This document shows positions 1-6,323 of a stretch of 14,701 nucleotides of DNA, one piece after another. Each line of letters begins with the position of its first letter. Position 1 is the stretch's first letter. The DNA lies in NCBI GenBank assembly GCA_903918705.1, contig CAIXFP010000662.1, forward strand, positions 1 through 14,701. Reading direction: 5' to 3'. A program made the translations under genes and the position numbers. Below the pieces are notes generated by a model. It saw only the letters and a program-made list of their open reading frames with translations. It was not told the DNA's origin and made no database searches. The DNA comes from an uncultured Pseudomonadota bacterium. Its GTDB lineage: Bacteria > Pseudomonadota > Gammaproteobacteria > Burkholderiales > Thiobacillaceae.

Positions 1-102
1 AGCATCGCCTGCAACCAGCCGACTGCCGGTGCCTGTCCCAATGCCAGCCCGACCTCGCCGGAGTATGCCGAGCGGCGGATGCAGGCGGTGGCCCAGCAAT
101 GA
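1..102 (+). CDS. mshP: C-terminal end of a probable MSHA pilus protein MshP (partial, 5' end outside window)
   Basis: Frame 1 is open from the first base and ends with TGA at 100-102, giving 33 residues that begin SIACNQPTAGAC and end YAERRMQAVAQQ. The stop overlaps the mshQ start in an ATGA arrangement, so the two are translationally coupled. In MSHA clusters the gene just before mshQ is usually mshP, a small pilin-like protein with an N-terminal membrane helix. The paired cysteines and the YxERR-type tail fit the end of such a protein, but 33 residues are too few to prove identity. MshP is therefore inferred mainly from position; another minor pilin-like protein such as MshO is possible. 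Confidence 0.55.
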   Translation, partial: SIACNQPTAGACPNASPTSPEYAERRMQAVAQQ

Positions 103-3100
103 AACAGGTTCTGGCACTGTTCGGCTTGTTCCTGGCCTATCCGGCCTGGGCCGCCAACTATGTCTTCCCCGGCACGCTGCCGGCGAGCTGTAGCGGTTCG
201 GGCGGCAACTACACCTGCGGCGCCCTGTCCCTCAACTGGGGCGACACCATCGCCCTCGCCGCGCCCAAGCCCGCCAGCATCACCGTCAACGGCAACTTCT
301 CCATCCAGAACGCCCAGATCAACGCCGCCGGCGCCACCGGCGATCTGACGCTGACCGTCAAGGGCACCTTGACCGGCAACAGTTCCGCCAAGATCGTGGG
401 CAACGTGACGGTGACCTCGGATGCCACCATCCCCTACGCCACGACGATCATCGGCAACCTCGGCGTCGGCGGCAACCTCGGCACCGGCTCGTCCGTCACC
501 CTTACCGGCAACGTCAGCGCCAACGGCACGGCAACCTTCAGCTCGTCCAATACCGTGAACGGCAATCTCAGCGCCGGCGGCGACATCAGTGTGGGCAGCA
601 GCAGCGTGGTGAATGGAGCCCTCAGCGGCGGCGGCAACGTCACCCTGTCTTCCTCGGTGAGCGTCAGCGGCAACGTCACCGCCGCGAACACCCTCACCAC
701 CAACTGGCCTGGCAGCATCGGCGGCACCAGCACCGTGGGCAGCCTGAGCGACGGCGGCAACAACAGCTACGGCGGCTCCATCACCTCCAGCGGCAGCGTG
801 AGCCTGGGCAACCAGTCCACCGTGGCGGGCAACGTCACGGCCAGCAGCGGCGGCATCACGCTGAATTACCAGTCCCGGGTCAGCGGCAACGTCACGGCCC
901 AGGCCAACAACAACTCCAGCATCACCCTCGGCGGCGCCAACCAGGTGACCGGCTGCGTCAGCACCAACAGCAACAGCAAGAGCAGCATCATCCTGGGCTG
1001 GGGCGCCCAGGCCGGCGGCGTGTGCTGCGTCACCGGCAATGGCTGCTCTTCCACCAACGGCAGTTGCTACGAAAACGACAGCGGCAACGCCATGCCCTCC
1101 ACGGCCCTGTGCCTGGCCTCCGCCCCGCCGCCCAGCCCGACGGCCGAATGGCGCATGGACGAAGCCTCCTGGAACGGCACGGCCGGCGAGGTGAAGGACA
1201 ACATGGGCGCGGCGAACGCCACCGCCCTGGGCGGGGCCGCCACTACCCCGGGCAAGATTTGCCAGGGCGGCAGCTTCAACGGCAGTAGCGCTTACGTGAA
1301 CCTGCCCAACAACAGCAGCCTGAACTTCCCCAGCGGCGGCGGCTATTCCTTCAGCGCCTGGGTCAAGACCACGGATTCCCATGGCCAGATCGCGAGCTTC
1401 CGGGATCAGAGCAACGACGTTCCCGTCATCGACCTGGCCATCGGCTACAACGGCGTGGGCGGCGTGGCCGGCCAGTACGTGCCCCTGGTGCGCCACGACA
1501 ACGGCAGCATCGCTTACCTCAACAGCGGCAGCCAGATCAACGACGGGCAATGGCATTTCGTGGCCCTGGTCTACGACCCGGTCGCCGCCATGATCAACGC
1601 ATACGTGGACGGCGCCCGGACCGGCCAGGTCTCCCAGCCCTCGCCCTCCACCCTGACCACGGCCGGCCTGCGCAACATCGGCCGGGAAGGGCGCTGGGTG
1701 CTGGTCAGCTTCACCAGCCAGGACAATGAATACTTCAGCGGCCAGATCGACGAGGTGAAAATCTGGAACAGCGCCCTCAGCGCCAGCCAGGTCGGCTCGG
1801 TCTACACGAACGAGTCCGCCGGCAAGAACTGGGACGGCAGCGCGCGCACCTGCGCGGCCGTCAGCGGCACGCCCGCGGCCTTCAACGCCGTGGACGTGGG
1901 CGCCAACCCGGTCAGCGGCAAGATCACCACGAAGACCGCCGGTTCCGCCTTCAGCCTCGACCTCTACGCCCTCAACGCCGCCCGCACCGGCCAGGACACC
2001 TCGATCAATAGCGGCGTGCTGGTGGACCTGCTGGCCAATACCGCCATCGGTGTGGCCCTGGACGGCAACAACTGCCCGACCTCCTACACCGCCCTCAGCG
2101 TGGGCACCTTCACCCTGGCCAGCGGCAAGGCCACCGCGTCCATGGGCGCCGTGGCCGATGCCTGGCGCGACGTGCGCGCGCGCCTGCGCTACCCGGCCAG
2201 CGGCACGGCGACGCTGACCGCCTGCTCCGCCGACAACTTCGCGGTGAAGCCGGCCACATTGACCGCCATCGCCAGCCAGGCCGACTGGCAGACGGCGGGC
2301 ACCAGCACGACCCTGGCCAACACGAGCGCCACGGGCGGCACCGTGCACAAGGCCGGGCAACCCTTCACCCTGCGCGTCACCGGCTACAACGCAGCCAATG
2401 CCATCACCGCCAACTACGACGGCAGCCCCGCCGCCAGCATCGCCTGCGCGCTGCCCGCCAGCGGCTGCGCCGGCACCCTGAGCCCGGGCAGCTTCAGCGG
2501 CGGCGGCGGCACGGTGAGCAGCAACACCGCCAGCTACAGCGACGTGGGCGCCATTAGCGCCACCTTCAGCGACACCACCTGGGCCGGCGTCGACGCCGGC
2601 GACAGCGCCGCCAGTTGCGCCGGCTACTGGACCTGCGCCAGCGCCATCAACATCGGCCGCTTCGTGCCGGACCACTACGACGTCACCTCGCTGCAAGCCC
2701 CTCAATTCCAGACCTTCGGTGGCGCTTGCGCCAGCCGCTCCTTCACCTACGTCGGCCAATCCTTCGGCTTCGCCACCCTGCCGCGGGCCCGCGTCACCGC
2801 CAGGAATGCCGCCGGCGGCGGCACCCCGAGCTACAGCGGCAGCCTGTGGAAGCTCAACCCCAACGGCGGCTTCGCCACGGTCTGGAGTTGCGCCAAGAGC
2901 GACGGCGGCGCCTGCGGCAACGTCAGCATCACCGCCGCTGGTTTCAGCGCCGGCAACCTGGTGTCGAACAACGATGGCAGCGCCGATTTCACCTGGCCCA
3001 GCAATGTCCTGGCGCCCCAGGGCGTGGCGTATTCGTTCAGCCACACCTTGCAGCCGACGGCGCCGTTCAACGCCCAGATCGGCCTGGGCATCCAGGTCTG

Positions 3101-3650
3101 GGACAACACCGAGGCCGGCGGCTGCGGCCTGGCCAGTTGCACGATACGCGACAGCCAGGCGGCGGGCAGCCAGACCTGGGGCGGCAACCTCGCCTTCGAC
3201 GCCGGCAACCAGTTCTACCAGGGGCGGCTGCGCCTGGCCAACGCCGCCGGCTCGGAATTGCTGCCCCTGCCGGCGGCGTTGACGGCGCAATACTGGAACG
3301 GCCAGGGCTGGTTCACCAACACGGCGGACCAGTGCACAACTATTTCCGCGCCGACCCTTACGTTTTTTGCGCAATCTGCCGATAACCAGTTGGCCAGCGG
3401 CGAAACCACCGCCAGTTTCAGCTCCACCCTGGTGGCGGGGAACGGCAACCTGGTCTTGTCCGCGCCGGGCAGCGGGCACTACGGCTACCTGAATCTGAGC
3501 GTGGCCGCCCCGGTCTGGCTGAAGTACAACTGGGACGGCATCGACCAGGGCGGCGACGGCGACTGGCTCGACGACAACCCGAGCGCGCGGGCCATCTTCG
3601 GCAGGCGCCAGGGCAGCAACAAGGTCATCATTCGGCGGGAGATGTATTGA
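99..3650 (+). CDS. mshQ: MshQ-like surface protein: beta-solenoid, LamG and DUF6701 regions
   Basis: The 1183-residue product starts with a clear Sec signal peptide (MKQVLALFGLFLAYPAWA, cleavage near residue 18/19). Residues about 60-290 are rich in Gly, Ser, Thr and Asn and repeat a GN(V/L) motif; GN or GA falls at residues 101, 119, 137, 155, 173 and 191, an exact 18-residue period typical of a beta-helix. A cysteine-rich linker (about 286-340) follows. Residues about 348-575 look like a LamG/concanavalin-type jelly roll (AEWRMDEASW, FSAWVKT, IDEVKIWN). The rest, to the end, matches the DUF6701 C-terminal region of MshQ proteins, with the typical finish RAIFGRRQGSNKVIIRREMY. MshQ belongs to the MSHA pilus cluster and is thought to be exported and associated with the pilus, perhaps as a tip adhesin; that role is inferred. 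Its start overlaps the mshP stop. Confidence 0.88.
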   Translation: MKQVLALFGLFLAYPAWAANYVFPGTLPASCSGSGGNYTCGALSLNWGDTIALAAPKPASITVNGNFSIQNAQINAAGATGDLTLTVKGTLTGNSSAKIVGNVTVTSDATIPYATTIIGNLGVGGNLGTGSSVTLTGNVSANGTATFSSSNTVNGNLSAGGDISVGSSSVVNGALSGGGNVTLSSSVSVSGNVTAANTLTTNWPGSIGGTSTVGSLSDGGNNSYGGSITSSGSVSLGNQSTVAGNVTASSGGITLNYQSRVSGNVTAQANNNSSITLGGANQVTGCVSTNSNSKSSIILGWGAQAGGVCCVTGNGCSSTNGSCYENDSGNAMPSTALCLASAPPPSPTAEWRMDEASWNGTAGEVKDNMGAANATALGGAATTPGKICQGGSFNGSSAYVNLPNNSSLNFPSGGGYSFSAWVKTTDSHGQIASFRDQSNDVPVIDLAIGYNGVGGVAGQYVPLVRHDNGSIAYLNSGSQINDGQWHFVALVYDPVAAMINAYVDGARTGQVSQPSPSTLTTAGLRNIGREGRWVLVSFTSQDNEYFSGQIDEVKIWNSALSASQVGSVYTNESAGKNWDGSARTCAAVSGTPAAFNAVDVGANPVSGKITTKTAGSAFSLDLYALNAARTGQDTSINSGVLVDLLANTAIGVALDGNNCPTSYTALSVGTFTLASGKATASMGAVADAWRDVRARLRYPASGTATLTACSADNFAVKPATLTAIASQADWQTAGTSTTLANTSATGGTVHKAGQPFTLRVTGYNAANAITANYDGSPAASIACALPASGCAGTLSPGSFSGGGGTVSSNTASYSDVGAISATFSDTTWAGVDAGDSAASCAGYWTCASAINIGRFVPDHYDVTSLQAPQFQTFGGACASRSFTYVGQSFGFATLPRARVTARNAAGGGTPSYSGSLWKLNPNGGFATVWSCAKSDGGACGNVSITAAGFSAGNLVSNNDGSADFTWPSNVLAPQGVAYSFSHTLQPTAPFNAQIGLGIQVWDNTEAGGCGLASCTIRDSQAAGSQTWGGNLAFDAGNQFYQGRLRLANAAGSELLPLPAALTAQYWNGQGWFTNTADQCTTISAPTLTFFAQSADNQLASGETTASFSSTLVAGNGNLVLSAPGSGHYGYLNLSVAAPVWLKYNWDGIDQGGDGDWLDDNPSARAIFGRRQGSNKVIIRREMY

Positions 3651-3651
3651 G

Positions 3652-3714
3652 ATGAACGAAAAGCGAACCCCGAAAATCCAGCATTCAGCTTTCAGCGTTC
3701 AACATTGCACCTAG
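3652..3714 (+). CDS. Possible 20-codon leader ORF between mshQ and mshI, made largely of heptamer repeats
   Basis: An ATG at 3652 follows the mshQ stop by one base and opens 20 codons ending at TAG 3712-3714, two bases before the mshI ATG. GGGAG at 3637-3641 is a reasonable ribosome binding site at about 10 bases. The peptide ends QHSAFSVQHCT, a phrase produced by the 7-base repeats described separately. mshI has no clear ribosome binding site of its own, so reading this short frame could carry ribosomes from mshQ to mshI. No protein function is suggested. It may equally be untranslated repeat DNA. Confidence 0.25.
   Translation: MNEKRTPKIQHSAFSVQHCT
3683..3703 (+). repeat. Heptamer tandem repeat, unit NTTCAGC, three copies
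   Basis: Three adjacent 7-base units are visible: ATTCAGC, TTTCAGC and GTTCAAC, followed by a decayed ATTGCAC. They fill most of the short gap between mshQ and mshI. Heptamer repeats can vary in number by slippage and shift the reading frame; here that could only alter the short leader frame or spacing, not mshI itself. Confidence 0.6.
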
Positions 3715-3716
3715 CC

Positions 3717-4616
3717 ATGTTCCTCTTCAAATCCCGCGCCCATACCGCCAGCCATGCCGTGCTGTCGCCCTGTCCTGGCGGCGCCGTGGCCCTGCGCCTG
3801 GAAGGCGACCCCGGACGGCCCCGGGTCGCCGGGTTCGCGTTGCGGGACAGCCCGGCCCTGAGCCCGGATCTCCTGGCGCGGCTGGCGCGGGAGGCGGGCC
3901 TGCGCGGCCTGCCCCTGACCGCGCTGCTGGAGCCGGCGGCCTACCAGACCGTGGTGATCGAGGCACCCAACGTGCCCGACGACGAATTGCCCAGCGCCCT
4001 GCGCTGGAAGATCAAGGATCTGATCAATTTCCACATCGACGACGCCGTGTTCGACCATCTGCCGGTACCCGGTCGCGCCGGCCAACCGGCTTCCCTCTAC
4101 GTGGTGGCGGCCCAGGCGCTGGCGGTGCGCGCCCTGGCGCTGCCCTTCCACCAAGCCGACCTGCCCCTGGCCGCCATCGACGTGCGCGAATCCGCCCAGC
4201 GCAACCTTTCCGTGCGCCTGGCGCCGGAGAACTACGCGGTGGCCCTGCTGCATTTCGACGGCGAATTCGGCCTACTCACCTTCACCTTCGCCGAAGACCT
4301 GATCCTCTCGCGGCGCATCGAGGGGCGCGGCGCCGCCGGCGACTTCCTGTTCGACCGGGTGGCCATGGAGGCGCAACGTTCGGTGGACCATTTCGAGCGG
4401 CAATATTCCTGGCTGCCCCTGGCCAGGCTCTATCTCGCGCCCATGCCGGAATCGGCCCTGCTGGCGCGCAAGCTGGGCGAATATCTGCCAGTGGGCTGCG
4501 AAGTGCTCGATCTCAACCGCCTGTTCGAGATGGCCGGTGTCGAGAGCCTGCAAGACGAGCGAATGCAGAACCGGGTATTCCACGCTCTCGGCGCGGCGCT
4601 GCGGGAGGCTCCGTGA
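3717..4616 (+). CDS. mshI: MSHA biogenesis protein MshI (PilM-like)
   Basis: The 299-residue protein begins MFLFKSRAHTASHAVLSPC and has the features of MshI: a PilM-like, actin-ATPase-derived fold with an early strand region (GGAVALRLEGDPGRPRVAGF), the segment ALRWKIKDLINFHIDDAVFDH around residues 98-118, and a C-terminal stretch with the pattern QRSVDHFERQYSWLPLARLY. PilM-family proteins sit on the cytoplasmic face of the inner membrane, bind the N-terminus of the PilN-like partner and form the alignment subcomplex of type IV pilus machines. I chose ATG 3717; a TTG four codons upstream (3705) is in frame but lies within repeat DNA. There is no strong Shine-Dalgarno before either start. The stop overlaps the GTG start of the PilN-like gene. 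Confidence 0.85.
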   Translation: MFLFKSRAHTASHAVLSPCPGGAVALRLEGDPGRPRVAGFALRDSPALSPDLLARLAREAGLRGLPLTALLEPAAYQTVVIEAPNVPDDELPSALRWKIKDLINFHIDDAVFDHLPVPGRAGQPASLYVVAAQALAVRALALPFHQADLPLAAIDVRESAQRNLSVRLAPENYAVALLHFDGEFGLLTFTFAEDLILSRRIEGRGAAGDFLFDRVAMEAQRSVDHFERQYSWLPLARLYLAPMPESALLARKLGEYLPVGCEVLDLNRLFEMAGVESLQDERMQNRVFHALGAALREAP

Positions 4617-5323
4617 AGCACATCAACCTCTACCAGGCCGCCTTCCATCCGCCTCGGGTGGTCCTGCCGGCGCGCCGCATGCTGGCGGGCGGCGCCCTGT
4701 TTCTCGCCGCCCTGCTGGCGTTCTACGCCTGGGATGCCTGGCGCCTCGCCGGGCTGCGCCGCGAGGTCAGCCAGTTGACGCGGCAGGGGGCCCGGCTGGA
4801 CGCCCAGGTCACGGCCGGCAACGTGGCGCGCCAGGCGAACCCCCAGGTGCTGGCCGAAACCGGCGCCCTGGAAACTCGTTTGCGCAATCTGCAACAAGCC
4901 CAGGCCGCCCTGGCCAGCGGCGCCCTCGGCTCCACCACCGGCTATGCCGCCCAGTTCCGCGCCTTCGCGCGGGTGCGCGTCCCCGGCGCCTGGCTGACCC
5001 ATATCGAGATCGACGGCGGCGGCCACGAGATGAATTTGCGCGGCCGCGCCCTTTCCGGCGAAGACAGCGCCCGCCTCATCGCCGGCCTGCGGCGGGAGCC
5101 CCTGTTCGCCGGCCTCTCCTTCGCCAGCCTGGAACTGGCGCCGCCCCGGGACAAGGACGAAGCGCCCGCGACCCCGGCGGTGCCCGTCGCGCCTCCGCGT
5201 TTTCTGGAATTCGCCCTGAGCGCGCAACTGCCCAAGGAAGCCCCGGCCACCGCCAGCCCGTCGGCGGCCTCGTTGCCGGAAATGTTGCTCAAACAGGCCG
5301 CCCAGGCCCAGGGCAAGCCATGA
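4613..5323 (+). CDS. PilN-like MSHA biogenesis protein (often named MshI2)
   Basis: The 236-residue protein has a short cytoplasmic N-terminus, MKHINLYQAAFHP, containing the INLY motif by which PilN proteins bind PilM/MshI. One membrane helix follows (residues about 23-41), then a coiled-coil region (about 45-105, REVSQLTRQGARLDAQVTA) and a periplasmic ferredoxin-like domain (about 120-190, VPGAWLTHIEIDGGGHEMNLRGRAL). A Pro/Ala-rich stretch precedes a divergent tail. It should form the inner-membrane assembly platform with MshI and MshJ. Translation starts at GTG 4613, overlapping the mshI stop, with GGGAGG at 4603-4608 as ribosome binding site. The assignment to the PilN family is firm; the gene name varies between databases, so I give none. 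Confidence 0.82.
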   Translation: MKHINLYQAAFHPPRVVLPARRMLAGGALFLAALLAFYAWDAWRLAGLRREVSQLTRQGARLDAQVTAGNVARQANPQVLAETGALETRLRNLQQAQAALASGALGSTTGYAAQFRAFARVRVPGAWLTHIEIDGGGHEMNLRGRALSGEDSARLIAGLRREPLFAGLSFASLELAPPRDKDEAPATPAVPVAPPRFLEFALSAQLPKEAPATASPSAASLPEMLLKQAAQAQGKP

Positions 5324-5964
5324 AACAAATCATTGACCTCATGGACAAGATCGACGCCCTGTCGCCCCGCGAGCGGGCGATACTGCTGCTGCTGTTGCTG
5401 GCCGCTCTCTGGGCCGGCGTCGACGGCCTGCTGCTGGGGCCACTGGACAAGGCGCAGCGGGCCGAGCGGGACAAACTCACGGCCGCCTCCGCCCGGATCG
5501 CCGCCGCCCAGGACACCCTGACCCGGCGTGCCGGCCAGGGCGATCCCGAGCGTGTGGCGCAGCAACGCCTGGACGACGTCCACAAGGCACTGGACAGCCG
5601 GATGCGGGCGGCCGAGCGTGGCCAGAATCGCCTGGTGGCGCCCCGTGACATGGCCCAGGTGCTGCAAGGGCTGCTGCGCAACCAGCCGGGGCTGCGCCTG
5701 GCCCACCTGCAAACCCTGGCGCCCGAGGCCATCGGCCTGCCCGCCAGCGCCAAGGCCAGCGACGCCGCCCTGTTCCGCCAGGGCGTGCGCCTCACCCTGG
5801 CGGGCAATTACGACGCCCTGGCGCGTTACATGGAAAGCCTGGAGCACCTGCCGGTGGGGTTCTACTGGTCCCGCGCCGAGTTGGACGCCAGCCACCATCC
5901 GGAGATCGAACTCACCCTCACCCTCTACACCCTGAGCCTGGAGCGGACATGGCTGACGTTATGA
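5320..5964 (+). CDS. mshJ: MSHA biogenesis protein MshJ (PilO-like)
   Basis: A 214-residue protein with the PilO/MshJ layout: a short cytoplasmic start (MKQIIDLMDKIDALSPRERA), one leucine-rich membrane helix (residues about 19-40), a coiled-coil segment (about 43-95, AQRAERDKLTAASARIAAAQ) and a periplasmic alpha-beta domain with the pattern FRQGVRLTLAGNYDALARYM followed by SLEHLPVGFYWSRAELD. PilO-type proteins pair with PilN in the periplasm and link the platform to the secretin. The ATG overlaps the TGA of the PilN-like gene (ATGA), so it is coupled. The upstream in-frame extension lies wholly within the preceding genes and was discarded. Its end overlaps mshK by 16 bases. Confidence 0.85.
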   Translation: MKQIIDLMDKIDALSPRERAILLLLLLAALWAGVDGLLLGPLDKAQRAERDKLTAASARIAAAQDTLTRRAGQGDPERVAQQRLDDVHKALDSRMRAAERGQNRLVAPRDMAQVLQGLLRNQPGLRLAHLQTLAPEAIGLPASAKASDAALFRQGVRLTLAGNYDALARYMESLEHLPVGFYWSRAELDASHHPEIELTLTLYTLSLERTWLTL

Positions 5965-6323
5965 AGCGGAACCTGGCGGCGCGTGGGGCGCTGGTCCTGC
6001 TGGCCTGCGCGCTGCCCGCCCGAGCCGCCGACCTGGGCGACCCCACCAGCCCGCCCGCCGGCTTCAGCGAACAGCCCAAAGCCATGGACGCGCCGAAGGA
6101 GGCGCCGCTGTGGGTGAGCAGCGTGTTCCTGATGGGCAGGAAATCCTTTGCCGTGCTGGATGGCCAGGTGGTGCGCGTGGGCGACACCCTGGAAGCCGGA
6201 CGGGTGGCGAAGATCGACGAGGCCGGCGTCTGGTTGAAGACGGCGGCGGGACTCCGACAACTCAAGCTGTTGCCGCAAGTGAGGAAGACGCCGGCCGGCA
6301 AACACAAGGTGGAGCAGCGATGA
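5949..6323 (+). CDS. mshK: MSHA biogenesis protein MshK
   Basis: A 124-residue exported protein. The N-terminus MADVMKRNLAARGALVLLACALPARA is a Sec signal peptide, cleaved near residue 26. The mature part has a flexible Pro-rich segment and then a compact beta region (PLWVSSVFLMGRKSFAVLDG, VRVGDTLEAGRVAKIDEAGV) resembling MshK and GspB/PilP-type proteins that contact the secretin. Its likely role is to help MshL assemble or to link it to the inner-membrane platform. ATG 5949 has GGAG at 5940-5943 with good spacing; ATG 5961 also fits, overlapping the mshJ stop as ATGA and giving a cleaner signal peptide. The stop overlaps the mshL start. Confidence 0.78.
   Translation: MADVMKRNLAARGALVLLACALPARAADLGDPTSPPAGFSEQPKAMDAPKEAPLWVSSVFLMGRKSFAVLDGQVVRVGDTLEAGRVAKIDEAGVWLKTAAGLRQLKLLPQVRKTPAGKHKVEQR

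Noticed and set aside
399..990. Glycine/serine repeats in mshQ considered as a CRISPR or DNA-level tandem repeat
   Set aside because: The 54-base period exists at protein level, but the bases diverge between units and there are no spacers.
3705..3716. TTG start four codons upstream for mshI
   Set aside because: It lies at the end of the heptamer repeats and adds only four residues. ATG 3717 gives the usual MshI start.
4537..5319. Upstream in-frame extension of mshJ covering 261 codons
   Set aside because: It runs wholly through mshI and the PilN-like gene in the wrong frame and is Arg/Pro-rich noise.
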